Shown: one piece after another, positions 1 to 11,091 of the stretch | Layout: each line of letters starts with the position of its first letter | Position numbering within the stretch: the stretch's first letter is position 1 | Source: Adiantum capillus-veneris | Lineage: Eukaryota > Streptophyta > Polypodiopsida > Polypodiales > Pteridaceae | Reading direction: 5' to 3' | Length of the DNA: 64,000 nt | NCBI GenBank assembly: GCA_014529385.2 | Contig: CM043960.1 | Span: 124,723,543-124,787,542 of the forward strand | Notes under the pieces: generated by a model | The model's database searches: none | What the model saw: the letters and a program-made list of their open reading frames with translations, nothing else | What the model was told of the DNA's origin: nothing | Position numbers and translations under genes: made by a program

Positions 1-413
1 CAGATTGAGCGGTTTACCTTGGGTCTACCTACAGAGATCCGAGATCACTGCTTGGCACAGAAGTCAGCTTCTATTCATGAGTTGATGAGTCATGCGAAGC
101 GGGGCTTAGCCATTCACTCTGGCAGTTTGACCTACCCCACAGATAAGGCCATGACACAACGAGCCGAACAGACTTTTGGGAATGAAAGTAGAAAGAAAAA
201 GAGCAACCCAGAAAAAAAAAGGATGCACGACCCAAGCTTACTCCTGAGGAGAGAGCTCGCTTCATCAGAGAGGGGAAGTGCTTTGGATGCGGGGAACATG
301 GACATATCTCCGCGAAGTGCCCTAATAAGGCACAGAAAGAACAGAATGATAAAGACGACCACAGGCCTGAGAGTTCGAGAGCAGCTGAGGAATGTGGCAG
401 AAAAGGCAGATAG
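1..413 (+). pseudogene. gag C-terminal part with CCHC zinc knuckle, frameshifted (element 1)
   Basis: The retrotransposon gag forms the cytoplasmic particle and binds the element RNA. Frame 1 from base 1 gives capsid-like sequence (LGLPTEIRDHCLAQKSASI). After the A9 run near 221-230 the reading moves to frame 3, where a CX2CX4HX4C knuckle is clear at about 279-320 (CFGCGEHGHISAKC), preceded by a stretch beginning KLTPEERARF. The frame change coincides with the A run, so slippage or an indel there is likely. The frame-3 reading stops at 413. The N-terminal capsid region lies outside the window. Confidence 0.8.
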
Positions 414-544
414 AAAAGCAGAACTGGTACCACATGGCGTGGGACCTGCACCGAATCTAATGAATGAAAGTACAAACTTTGCCGCTTTCGGGGCAAAGTG
501 AAGGATCAGGAAGCTCTTTCGTAGGAGCCAAGGCCAACTTCTTT

Positions 545-800
545 TCACTTAGAATTTGCGGCTCGATTTGAAACTACGCTCGACAGACTGACGCCGCAGG
601 CGGAGGTAGTTCGACTGGCACCCGGATGGGATGTTGCCATTACACCGAGCATTGGCAAACTTTGTTTGCAATGACAGGGGTGTTCAGGGCACGCGAGTGA
701 CGTTCTACTCGGGATCCCTTGGTACCACAAGAACTACGCCGTGGTTGACTACCGGGCCGAGAAAGCGACTTTGATAAATGAAGGGCTTAGAGATTGTACT
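545..800 (+). pseudogene. Retropepsin remnant (element 1)
   Basis: A degenerate stretch between gag and reverse transcriptase matches the C-terminal half of a gypsy aspartic protease. It contains ITPSIGKL followed by VLLGIPWYHKNYAVVDYRAE at about 703-762. The LLGIPW motif and the following strand are typical of the retropepsin flap and C-terminal loop in plant gypsy elements. The catalytic D[ST]G segment is not recognisable, and stops and frame changes interrupt the stretch. No start codon can be assigned because this was part of a polyprotein. Confidence 0.65.
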
Positions 801-918
801 TGATGAACTTCAGTTTTCTTACTAATTCTTTTGGGAGAACTGAACGATGGATAAAAGTTGAATATGTTTTGACCTGAAGAAAAGAACGCCAAGATTTTTT
901 TCTCCACGCTCATGCCGA
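800..918 (+). other. Degenerate protease-RT linker (element 1)
   Basis: No reading frame here gives recognisable domain sequence. It lies where gypsy polyproteins have a poorly conserved linker between protease and reverse transcriptase. Confidence 0.4.
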
Positions 919-2220
919 TTGCTTTTGAGAGGGCCTGAAGATCATACCATTGATCTAATATCTGGAAGCACGCCACCGAATCGGCCACCTTATCGTGTGA
1001 GCCGAGTACAGAATGAAAAGATTATGAACTCAGTGAAAGACCTCTTGCAAAAAGGTCTTGTCCAGCCTAGTACTTCACCGTATTGCTCTCCAGTAATGTT
1101 GGTTTTGAAGAAAGACGGATCTTGGAGAATGTGCATCGATTATAGCACTCTCAACGAAATCACCATCAAGAACAGATTTCCGATTCCTATGATAGATGAT
1201 ATACTCGACAGGTTACAGGGATCCTCGTGCTTTAGCAGGATTGACTTGAAGAGTGGATATCATCAGATCAGGATAGCGCCAGGAGATGTCTACAAGACAA
1301 CTTTTCGGACGACTTTTGGGTTATTTGAGTTTTTGGTGATGCCTTTTGGCTTAACCAATGCTCCTGCGACATTTAACCGGATGATGGATAGGATTTTTCG
1401 AGAGTACAGGCTATTTGTTGGCACTTTCTTTGACGACATCATTGTTTTCTCGACGAATGAGGCAGAACACAGAGATCATTTGCTTCAAGTCTTTCAGGCA
1501 TTACGAGATCACACATTAGTGATTAATGCTAAGAAAAGTGAATTGTTCCTACCAGAGATACACTTTTTGGGACACATTGTGTCAACAGCAGGAGTGCAAA
1601 TGAACCCGGCCAAGATAGAGACTATCCGTGATTGGCCCGATTTGAGGAATGTCCATGAAGCTAGAAGCTTCTTGGGACTGTGTTTGTACTACAGGTGGTT
1701 CATACGAAAGTTTGCAGAGGTTGCTTCCCCTTTGCATACCTTGACACAGAAAGGAGTACCTTTTTCGTGGGGACCCACAGAGGTGACTGCCTTTCGGATA
1801 TTGAAAGAGAAATTGACTACGGGACCTATTTTGACTTTGTCGGACTTGCAGAAGTCATTTGAAGTATATTGTGATGCTTGTGGTCGTAGTCTGGGTGCGG
1901 TCTTGATGCAAGAAGGCCATGTCATAGCTTACGAGAGCCATTTGTTCTCTAGGCCGGAGATGACAACACAGATTTATGAGAAAGAGCTTTTGGTGGTTAT
2001 CCATGCTCTTACTCAGTGGCGGCATTACCTACTCGGAGCGGATTTTACTGTCTTTACAGACCATCAGAGTTTGCGCTACTTCTTGTCACAGAAGCAGTTT
2101 TCGGAAAAGCAGATGCGGTGGGCGAACATCTTGTCACAATGCCACTTCTAGATTGTCCATGTGAGGGACAGAAGAATGTGGTGGCAGATGCTTTGTCTCG
2201 GAAACCGTTGGTTCTGGCTA
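919..2220 (+). pseudogene. Reverse transcriptase-RNase H (element 1)
   Basis: This part of pol copies element RNA into DNA and removes the RNA strand. A 410-codon frame runs to a TAG at 2149-2151. RT landmarks in order are [50 protein letters not shown], and the catalytic box FFDDIIVFS at about 1428-1454 with both aspartates. RNase H follows (YCDACGRSLGAVLMQEG, then YEKELLVVIHALTQWRHYLL and FTDHQSLRYF). The TAG falls inside the RNase H end, and a frameshift just after it restores NVVADALSRKP at about 2175-2207. The catalytic RT core looks intact even though the polyprotein is broken. Confidence 0.92.
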
Positions 2221-3563
2221 TTTCCGCGATTCATCATAGGAGCTTCGAGGATATGGTCGATCAGTATGCCACAGATACAGATTGTGCAAATATTTTTCAC
2301 ACGGATACGGGATGGGGAGACAGTAGCTGGATACTCCCTTCGGGAAGGCTACTTGATGAAAAAGACTATGTTGTGCGTTACACAGCCGTTGAGGGAAAAG
2401 GTTATGACTGAATGCCACTATCCACCTTTTACGGGTCACCGCGGCATTGCTACCACCATGAAAGGGGTAGAGAAATACTTCTTTGGGCCGAGACTCAAAA
2501 AGGATGTGGAAGAGTTTGTGCGCAGTTGCTTGGTATGCCAGAAGGTCAAGTTTGCAGGCATAAGGCACAGGGATTGTTACAGCCTTTACCCATACCCACC
2601 CGCCCCTGGGAAAATATTGAAATGGATTTCATTTTTTTGATCTCCCGAGAACACAGAAAGATCACGATGATTTCTCGATTACATGGCACGTCTAAGACGA
2701 TTGTCTCCGACAGAGACCCCAGATTTATGAGTTTGTTTTGGAAGGCAATTTGGGAGAACATTGGCACGCACTTGCAGTTCTCGTCATCGTTCCACTTGCA
2801 AACTGACTGGCAATTTGAGATTGCCAATTCAGTGATTTTAGATTTATTGAAGTCTTGTATCTCGGATCAGAAGACTCAATGGGAAAGGAACTTACCTTTG
2901 GTGGAATTTGCCTACAATAACACGATACACTCTTCGACGGGGAAGACGCCATGTGAGATTGTTGAAAGTGCTGCGAAGGTTCCATCCTTCCTGAGCACGA
3001 AAGATTAGATATTTGAAGGAGATGAATATTCGCGAGATTCGGATACAGCTTTTGCCAAGGTTCGCGAGACTTTGCAAGAGTCTCAAGAACGACAAAAAAA
3101 GGCAACGGATCGCCATCGTCGCGACTTGAAACTAAAGGAGGATGATTGGGTGCTCTTACTTTTGAGAAGGCACGCCTAAGAAGAAAAAGGGAAAGGTCCA
3201 AAGCTTACTATGTGATACTACGGACCTTTCCGGATTACTGAAAAGATAAATGATGTCTCCTTCCGATTGAAACTGCCAGATACTTGGAGGAATCATAATG
3301 CATTGCATGTGAGTCTCTTGAACCCTGTTAAGGGTAATGTGCCTGATGATGGGGAGCCTGATGAACAACCCGCAGTGGAAGAAAACGAGATCCTTGTTCC
3401 TGAACAGATTTTGGCACATAAAGATACGAAGAAAGGTAAAGTCTGAAGGCGGTTCTTGGTTAAGTTCAAGAACTTTCCTGCATTTGATGCGAAGTGGATG
3501 GAGGAGGAGGACCTAGCAGATACTCCTCAGATTGTGAAACTTTACCTCGATGTTTTGGTTTAG
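2221..3563 (+). pseudogene. Integrase with internal deletion, plus chromodomain-like C-terminus (element 1)
   Basis: Integrase would insert the DNA copy into the genome. The HHCC zinc-binding end is readable (GHRGIATTMKGVEKYFF and CLVCQKVKF). The sequence then jumps from NIEMDFIFL to SRLHGTSKTIVSDRDPRFM, so the block between the first two catalytic aspartates is largely missing. The expected QTDGQ motif reads QTDWQFEIAN. After several shifts a chromodomain-like tail follows at about 3381-3560 (EILVPEQILAHKD, then FLVKFKNFPAFDAKWMEEED), broken by one TGA and ending at TAG 3561-3563. Chromodomains on plant gypsy integrases steer insertion to particular chromatin. The deletion makes this copy non-functional. 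Confidence 0.85.
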
Positions 3564-4137
3564 CATAGTCTACTCCAAACGGAACCCAGAAACTCAGCTT
3601 GGCCGAAGATCTGGTGCAGTGGGATGCACAAGAGGGGAGTTACTCCGCTCCTTTGTCAACAGATGCCTCGATTTTGATACTAAAGTCACTAATGTCTCTT
3701 TGAGCTTCAGGGATACTGAGAGCTAACAGTATTCTGCTGGATGACTTCATGAAATGGAATTCCTGATTATGATACTGATTTGTTTCTTCACTTCTTTTGA
3801 GTGCAGGAACTGATAGCCGAAATGACTGCAGCATTTTGGTCTGATTGATCTCGAATAGACATGGTTGCAATAGGGGTTAGTCAATCGGACATCGATGAGG
3901 TCCCGATTGGACCTAGATGTGATTGCTAGCTACATTGCCGATAAATCATGGTCTAAGATCCAAATGAATGTTGAATGTCATGTGATGTCCTGTGATGTCT
4001 GGTGATATCCTGTGATGTCGTGTGATGTGACTGTCGATTTCGTACATGTGCTAGATGTGTGTTCCTAGTACGTAGGTACTAACAGTCAGTGTCTGCTAAT
4101 ACGGTTTATGGCTTTTGTCGGTTTTGACAATGATTTC
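3564..4137 (+). other. 3' untranslated region (element 1)
   Basis: No coding sequence is seen. Around 3970-4030 there is a degenerate run of short TGTGATGTCC-like units. The interval separates the pol stop from the polypurine tract and LTR. Confidence 0.5.
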
Positions 4138-4148
4138 AAGAGGGGTTA
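4138..4148 (+). promoter_or_regulatory. Polypurine tract (element 1)
   Basis: AAGAGGGGTTA lies directly against the TG of the 3' LTR, the position of the primer for plus-strand DNA synthesis. Confidence 0.6.
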
Positions 4149-4721
4149 TGTCACAAAGTGATGACGTGGCGGACAGCAGAAACCCTAATTTCTGCCAGAA
4201 ACCCTAAAATTCCTGCAAACCCTAATTTCTGCCAGAAACCCTAATTTCCGGAAATCGCGGAGGCTAAAAAATAAAAATTTTTAAAAAAATAAAAATTTGA
4301 AATGATGAGCGACACAAATTTTGCTTTATATAAAAAAAGAAAAGACTCTCTAAAGAGAGAGAGAGGACTATTGCTTTTGATTTTAGAAGCTTTTGGGGCT
4401 TTGCTTTTGGGCATCCTTTGTAACCTTTAAATAAGTGGTGAGGGCCTCACTTCTCAGAGGATCTGGACGTAGAGTCTGAGAGTGAAACCCTAGCCACTCT
4501 CTTGTACTTTGATCTGATTAATATAAAAAGAAATACCGAAAGGGGCCCCAGTCTTTGGGGCCAATATCTCTAGGCACGGAACTCCGCCGGGCCAGTTCAA
4601 ATCTATTGTGATCTGTGAATTGTTTTGAAGTGGTTATTTGGTGTTGTCGCGGTTGATTCTTGACTTGGAGTGTCCAAGTCTGTTACAGGACATGACTCTC
4701 TTCCATAACGGCTTTGTGACA
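4149..4721 (+). repeat. 3' LTR of element 1 (573 bp)
   Basis: It starts TGTCACAAAG and ends CTTTGTGACA, a perfect 10-bp terminal inverted repeat with TG...CA ends. Inside are four regularly spaced AAACCCTAA motifs (4180-4244), a TATATAAAA box near 4326-4334, and a block AAAGAAATACCGAAAGGGGC near 4528-4547 that recurs in two other LTRs of the window. The right neighbour is element 2 pol sequence. Confidence 0.88.
4180..4244 (+). promoter_or_regulatory. Four telobox motifs in LTR U3
   Basis: AAACCCTAA occurs at 4180-4188, 4199-4207, 4217-4225 and 4236-4244, with steps of about 18-19 bp and a TTTCTGCCAG-like spacer. The motif equals the plant telomere repeat unit and the telo-box found in plant promoters. 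It lies upstream of the TATA box. Confidence 0.7.
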
Positions 4722-4740
4722 CACAATCTGCCATGCATCA

Positions 4741-6780
4741 TCATGAACCCGTCTTTAAGAAGATAGTGTTCATGACGTATTCTTCCCTCATATCATCAAG
4801 TGCATGATGATAAGGAATTGACACAGCTGAAATTTGTGGCTTCCTTGACAAGGCATCGGCCACAACGTTCTTCTTGCCTTCCACATGCACAATCTGAAAG
4901 TGGAACATGGACAAGATATTTGCCCATCGCATATGCTTCTCAGATAACTTTGCCTGTGTCAAGAAGTATCGCAAGGTCTGATGGTCCGTTTGGACAACAA
5001 AGTCTCCACCTAGCAGGTAGTGTTTCCAACTTAAGAGCGCATGAATCACAGCCAGTAACTCTTTCTCATAGACCTGCATGGTCATCTCTGGCCCTTACAA
5101 AATTCTGCTCTCATAGGCTACTACCCTACCATCTTGCATTAGCACTGCACCAATGCTACTACCGCAGGCGTCACACTGGACCATAAATGACTTCCTAAGA
5201 TCTGGCAACACAATGACTGGATCTGAAGTCATCTTTTCCTTTAAGAGATTAAAAGCTGAAATCTCTTTTTGTGTCCATCTAAAGGTGACTGCCTTCTTTT
5301 GAAGAGCATGTAAAGGTGAAGCAATCTCAACGAAGTTTCGAATAAACCTTCTGTAATAGGAGCATAGTCCCAAAAAGCTTCGCACATCATGCACCGTCTT
5401 CAAATCTAGCCATGACTTGATCGCTTTAACTTTTGCAAGATCCATTCTGACACCATCCTTTGAGACAATGTGTCCCAGAAAGTGAATCTCTTCCAAAAAA
5501 AAATCACTTTTCTTTGCATTGACAAGCAACCTATGACTGCATAGCTCTTTGAATACAATGGCCAAGTATTGCCTATGCTCCTCTTCATTCTTTGAGTAGA
5601 CTATCATGTCATCAAAGAATGTACCAACAAACTACTGGTGTGGACGGAAAATTCTGTCCATCATCCTATTGAACGTAGCAGGAGCATTTGTGAGACCAAA
5701 GGGCATTACTAAAAATTCGTAAAGGCCAAACGTTGTTCTAAAAGCAGTCTTGTGCACATCCTCTGATCTAATGCGCATCTGATGGTACCCACTCTTTAGA
5801 TCTATCCTGCTAAACATAGCTGCTCCTTCTAATTTGTCCATAATATCATCAATTCTAGGTATAGGGAACCTATTCTTGATGGTATTCTTGTTCAGTGCAC
5901 GATAGTCGATGCACATACGCCATGAGCCATCCTTTTTCTGCACCAACAACACTGGAGAACAGAATGGAGATGAACTGGGCTGAATCAGCCCCTTTTCTAA
6001 CAGCTCGTGTACTTGGCCCATTATCTCTTTCTGCTGAGCCGCACTAACCCTGTACGGAGGCTTACTTGGTGGGCTACTGCCTGGCACCAAATCTATCGCA
6101 TGGTCCTCGGGTCTCTCTGGCGGTAATTGAGACGGTAATGAATCGGAAAAGCAGTCACTATACTGTTGTAAAAACATTGACCTTTCTTTATCTAGCACAG
6201 ATAAATTTGATTCATCACAATCTGACACTTCACGTGCAAAAACCAAGTACGCAGAAAGATGCTTTTTCATTACAGAAGTAATAGCAGAAGCTGATACGGT
6301 AGGAATAGACTCCCCTTTAAGCTTTACATCCAGAATATGAGTCTTTCCCCTGCTCTGTACAGTGATCTTTTTGTTGTAGGCATCCATGATTCCCTGTACA
6401 CGAAACAACCAAGGAATACCTAACAACACATCACATCCGTCCAGTGGTATGATGTAAAATTCTTCAGCATCTACATAGGACTGGATATGTAGACGCAACT
6501 TTCCAATGATGGGTGTCACAGCCTCTGTATGGCCAGGACATGCCAAACCTGCCTCTGCTGTATACCCCATCTCTTCAGGTCTGATTCCCAACTTTGAAGC
6601 CAATTCTGGGGAAATGAAGTTGGCTTTGGCCCCTGGATCAAAGAAGATAAGCACTGTTTGATCCCTAACCTTTCCCCATGCTCTGCAAAGCTCACTTGCA
6701 TTTGAATTTGGCTTGTCGCCCACCATATCTGGCACTAGACCAGCCATGGGCTTCTTTCCTTTCTTGTCTTCCTTATCTTC
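4741..6780 (-). pseudogene. Protease-reverse transcriptase-RNase H (element 2)
   Basis: The minus-strand polyprotein reads protease ([23 protein letters not shown] form of the active site; then LLGIPWLF), a linker, RT ([50 protein letters not shown]) and a catalytic FFDDMIVYS box at about 5618-5592. Next come the RT connection (LGHIVSKDGVRMD) and RNase H (QCDACGSSIGAVLMQDGRVV, YEKELLAVIHAL, TDHQTLRYFL, NVVADALSRKP). A stop near 5632-5634 sits directly before the catalytic box and another near 5092-5094 splits RNase H. A few point changes explain the whole break-up. The reading ends at the junction with element 1. Confidence 0.92.
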
Positions 6781-8405
6781 AGAATCAACAGGCCTTTTCT
6801 TTTGAGGACAATTCTAAGCAATGTGGCCAGGCTGCTCACAGATAAAGCATTTGATCTCTGACCTTAGGACCTTCTTTTGCTCTTCCGACTTGCGAGAAAA
6901 ACGTCTTTTCCATTTCTTTGCTGGTCCCTTTTCTGATTCAGCCGTAGCTTTATCTTTCCCTGCACTGGCTGGCTCCTGAGTCCCTTTAGGAACCTCATTG
7001 GGAGCGTGCTTCTTTGCTGAATTTTTCTTGGCTGATCCCGCTTGACGCCAGTATTAAATTCACAATCTTCTCCCTTGAGCAAACCATTGCCAGTGTTTGC
7101 TACCTCGATGAGCTGCGTCAAGGTAGTGACTTTGGTCTTCGTGCAGTACTTTCTCAATCCTTTGAATAGGCCACAATAGTATTTTTCAATCTATTCTGTC
7201 AATGGCACAAACCTATAAGAAGTTACTAGAAGTAGAGCTTTCCAAAACTTTCGATTATAGTCATCCAGATTTCTGCAAGTGGCAGCATTAAGCTGGTGCC
7301 ATTTTGTCATGACATCTGCTTCAAAGTCATCAGATAACCATGCTACTGCAAAAATCTGCTTGAAGTAAATCCATGTGGACGGAGCTTGCCCTTGAAGCAA
7401 TAAAGTTGTCCACCATTGTCCCGCATTCCTTGTCAAGAAAGTGGCTGCCTTGCGGACCTTTGAAGCCTCTGTCAAGTTCCCCCCTGCATAGGCCTTGTCA
7501 AACTGTTGGAGGAATGAGAGAGTCTTCTTCCTATCATCAAACCCTGTAAAGGTCGTGAATGTCACACCTTTGCCACCTTCTTTATACGGAGTTGGCTTCT
7601 CCAACGGCGTTAAGTTGTCATATGGAAGTGACTGAAACATGGGAACACTGTTAGGGTTCATCTGTGTTCCTTGGCCGCTATTAAGTTGACCTGGAAATGC
7701 CAAATTTGGCTGTTGATTTGAAATTCCAGCCATACCAAAATTTGCCTGTGGCATCCCAAATTGGCCCTGAGTGCTCTGAAACCTTGGTTGCATACCCATG
7801 ACACTGTACATGGGGTTAGGCATCATCGTTTGAGCACCCCCGAACACTGCTCTTGGCGTGTAAAACTAATTTCCAAGTGCAGGACCATCCATGCTCTCGA
7901 ATACCGATCCACCTCCAAAATAGCCAGGGTGTACTGAAGGTGGTGGGAAGACTTGTTGCATAGCCTGTAGCTTGCTTCCCTGCCCATTAGAACCGGCTAT
8001 AGGCTGCTCAAAGGTGGCGGGCTGAACTGGTACAGCTTGCAAGACTGGCATTTGAGCCACCTGTTCTTGCACCTTAGGCACAGGTTGTGGAGATTGCATG
8101 TTCTCCGTCGAGTGTACAAGTGTTTCCATTGACTCTGAAGTATGAATCACCTGTGCTTGAGCCTTAACAGGCTTGTGAATATGATCAAGTGACCCAACTT
8201 GCTGAGACGGAAGAGGAGGTTGCAGAAAGGCTAAAAACCTCGGGTTCTGCATTACTTGTGTGAACATAGCCACAGCAGTATCCAACTGGGTCCTGAATAT
8301 ATCATCATCCGTCTGTGGTGGTCTTGAAGACTCGCCCACTTCATGTGTGTGTTGACCCTGTGAAGAGGAAACCTCTTCAGTCACATCATCTGATCTGTCA
8401 GCCAT
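6781..8405 (-). pseudogene. gag with capsid domain and CCHC zinc knuckle (element 2)
   Basis: The start MADRSDDVTEEVSSSQ at 8405 opens a Gln/Pro-rich N-terminal region. The retrotransposon capsid domain follows (KGVTFTTFTGFDDRKKTLSF, then NAGQWWTTLLLQG). A TAG near 7863-7865 and a TAG near 7191 interrupt one frame. After a frame change near 7040 comes the zinc knuckle at about 6860-6820 (CFICEQPGHIA then a TAG then NC). The capsid resembles that of element H in this window. Gag would coat the element RNA. Confidence 0.85.
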
Positions 8406-8587
8406 GATTGCAATTTCCTGTGTCTGGTCTATGATCCCCTATGTCTTCAAGCCCAAACTGACCAAGGCTCACTTCTATGGGAAAAAGTGATTTAATCCCG
8501 TCGATGGAACCATGAAACCGGCCTGTTCAATCCAAAAAGGGCGGTAGACTTTAGACTTAAACCTTATTTGCTTTCACCCATTTAATT
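8406..8587 (-). other. 5' leader of element 2
   Basis: This is non-coding sequence between the inferred LTR end and the gag start. No primer-binding site I recognise is present. Just inside the LTR edge the minus strand reads TGGGTGAAAGC, which is a possible but unproven site. Confidence 0.35.
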
Positions 8588-9423
8588 TGTCACCCACTTT
8601 ACCTATACTTTCAAGACACAACAAAAGGGAAAGGGATACAGGCTGCTAGGTTGCACGTGTATGAGAAGACCGACACCAGACTGGCCCCTAACTTGGGCGC
8701 CCCTTTCGGTATTTCTTTATTGTTTAAAAGAGGGAATAAACACTGTGGTTCCTTACAAGCTACCCCGCACAACCTTGGCTGAATTTCAACTGTTCTAGCC
8801 CGATTTCGGCAACATAACTGTACTAGAACCCTTCACGGTCAGTATTCCCACGCATTAAGTGACTTTCCCGACGCATACGGGCACTTTGCAAGACCTGGCG
8901 AGAATCTGCAGCACGCTGAATTCTCTGTTTTCAGCCCTGAAAATGCGCCAGATCACCTATACAGCAGTCCCCTCGCGTCCCCGAACCTCTTGGGGGTATT
9001 AGGGTCCGTTTAGGGCCAAAACCCTAAACCTGCAAAAATACACAGCAGGCTGTAATTTACTGTTTCGGGCTCTATGTCGCGTGCCGGTCGCATCCGTAGC
9101 AAGTCCTCAAGCTCCCGCACCTGTAGGGCTACTTGCCCTTTGAATCGGACGAGATTTCTGGCGTGAAACCTCTCCGAATTCACTTGTACCTACGGGGGAT
9201 TAGCCGCTAGCTAATCCAGTACCTGTGCAAGAGGCTCTTGCCTCGGCAATCGCGCATGAACCCACACAACTGTACATTGGTCAATTGAAAAGCCCACTAG
9301 TGGGGCATAACATACTGCCATAGGGGAGAGAGAGGGCAGTGCGTAGCGTGCAGGGCATCACTCCTGGCACCGCACTGTACATAGGAGGGAAAGCAAGCAC
9401 TCCATAGCTCTTAACCTGTGACA
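8588..9423 (-). repeat. 5' LTR of element 2 (boundaries inferred)
   Basis: On the plus strand the interval starts TGTCACCCAC and ends CCTGTGACA, giving TGTCAC/GTGACA ends like those of the element 1 LTR. It contains the reverse complement of the AAAGAAATACCGAAAGGGGC block (about 8711-8730), about 140 bp from the inferred LTR end. That distance is comparable to the two other LTRs carrying the block. The right boundary is the weaker one, and no duplication can be checked because the partner LTR is absent. Confidence 0.5.
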
Positions 9424-9979
9424 GAAACTTGCAAAATGAGCCTCTCAGCTATAAATTCAACGCCACTTCTTCCTTGAGGAGGCAAGTGCACAGAAATGTG
9501 CCACTTGGCACATTTACAAGCATTTTCCCGTTTTGGGTTCGCCGCTTAAAAATATCCTGACCGGTTGCCCAGTTGACTTCGCGGCAGAGTAATAAAATGT
9601 TTCCCTTGTCATTCCGGAGGTAATGACGCGAACACATTTTCAAGTCCCAAAATAGCAGTTCCCTAAATTTTAGGAGATGCTGCCATTGTATCTTTCTAGG
9701 TCATCCGACCCTCTTTGTACACTGCAGCCACACCCAGAACTGAAATGTAGCCTTTGTAGCAAAGGATTCCACTTTGGACAAGGACCCCACTTGGCGAACC
9801 ATAGTCCTTGTCCAACCTTAGTGCTCTCTTGCCCTCAGGCTTGGACTCCGTCTGAACAGTTCCACACTAGCTATGCAATGCAGGGCAGTTAGATTGGGCG
9901 TTTTCCAAAAAGTGGAAATAAATAAATAATAGAAAAGAAATCAACAGAAAGGATAGATAGTAGTCACACGCTGGTGACA
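9424..9979. other. Non-coding interval
   Basis: No supported gene. It sits between the inferred element 2 LTR and a C homopolymer. Short open frames lack any recognisable domain. Confidence 0.4.
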
Positions 9980-10004
9980 CCCCCCCCCCCCCCCCCCCCC
10001 CCCC
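9980..10004. repeat. C25 homopolymer
   Basis: There are 25 consecutive C residues. A G run of the same length occurs at 25585-25609. Either could be a true homopolymer or a sequencing or assembly artefact. Confidence 0.9.
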
Positions 10005-11091
10005 GGTTTGCAAAATAATTCATAGCCTCAACGCGAACTGCAACACCCAAGCAAAGCAAGGCATGGCCTTTTGCTTGCAAGTTGTCCTGTTGCAGCAGAA
10101 AAAAAAAGCATCAGGAAATCATGCGTTACTTTGGGCTTTTTCCTTGGCCAAGGTCTCGATCCCCAGCGTCTTGTCTAGTAATCCAGCCATGAACTAGCTT
10201 GACAAGGCTCATCCGGTCAATAGCCTCGGCACAGAGCTTATCAAGGCGATGTCTTCAAAATAAAGGAATAAAGAATATGAAGATATGCATAACAAAAAGT
10301 AGTCTCAGTAAGAGTCTCGCCAAGGACACGGTCCTCAGAAAAGAACTTTGTTGAATTTCCTTACACAAGAAGTGCGGCTTATCATATGCAGACAGAGAAC
10401 ATCGATGACACACGTTGAGATTCATGTTCTTTATGGGTTTTTTTTAGTTTTATGTATGCTTTCATCTTGCAGGAGATAGATCTTCCTCCGGGACGATCAC
10501 TGATACTTGGAAATTGTTGGCAAGGCAAGGCTTATTGTTCAATTTGAGCAAGAGTGAACAGATGCTTGGCATGCCCGACTATGTGTCACCATTCAAGCCG
10601 ATGACAGGAGTCTCTCTTTTTCCATCTTCTATGAATGGAATTTGAATTTTTATTAGTGGCACGACTCCTAGGCAAAGACAAGCTCGCGGCTCGGTTTGAG
10701 AATTAAAGAAGCTCAAACACATCGGCCATGGGTCGACAAAACAAGCCAATACAAGTCATTGATGAGGTAAGCAGTAAAATTTTGATCTTTTGTTGACAGT
10801 TTCAAGAACATACGGAGTGGCTATAACATGGACTGGCCATGTATGATGCCATTCAATTTTTTCAATGTTTGTACACTTCAAGCCAGTAAGGCATAAGCAT
10901 GGCTGGTGAATATCACCATAAGCAACACAAGCAAGGCTTGTGCAAGACATGTTGCTATCAAAATCCGCTACAAGCATGGCTTGTCTAAAATGGTGATTTA
11001 ACTCGAAAACCAAAGGTTGCTTTTACCAAGAATGGTTGAGTACTTTAAGGTACTACTTGACAAGGTCGATTTTTGGTTGTGCGAATCAGGG
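10005..11091. other. Non-coding interval with short GACAAGG/CAAGGC words
   Basis: No gene is supported. Words such as CAAGCAAGGC and ACAAGGTCGAT recur. The latter is the complement of a motif repeated inside the coding-less element at 14831-20542, so this may be a diverged or reversed relative. That link is only suggestive. Confidence 0.3.

Larger units (their letters stand above)
1..4721 (+). mobile_element. Element 1: Ty3/gypsy chromodomain retrotransposon, 5' end outside window
   Basis: The order is gag zinc knuckle, protease remnant, reverse transcriptase, RNase H, integrase, chromodomain-like tail, 3' untranslated region, polypurine tract and 3' LTR. This is the chromovirus order of the Ty3/gypsy superfamily. 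The 5' LTR and most of gag lie before base 1. All genes carry stops or frameshifts and integrase has an internal deletion, so this copy is dead. Directly after the 3' LTR the sequence changes to the RNase H end of an opposite-strand relative (element 2). Element 1 therefore probably inserted into element 2; the 5-bp duplication cannot be checked because the other end is missing. Confidence 0.9.
4722..9423 (-). mobile_element. Element 2: Ty3/gypsy retrotransposon, minus strand, 3' half missing
   Basis: Read on the minus strand it runs 5' LTR (about 9423-8588), leader, gag (8405 downwards), protease, RT and RNase H, ending abruptly at 4722-4741 against the LTR of element 1. Integrase and the 3' LTR are not in the window and may lie left of base 1, beyond element 1. 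The proteins resemble those of element 1, and the LTR shares the ATACCGAAAGGGGC block, so the two are sister families. Each ORF is broken by only a few stops, so decay is milder than in element 1. Confidence 0.88.

Noticed and set aside
1428-1454. FFDD rather than YxDD at the RT catalytic site in elements 1 and 2
   Set aside because: Phe before DD occurs in several plant chromovirus groups, and both aspartates are present, so this is not evidence of a new enzyme.
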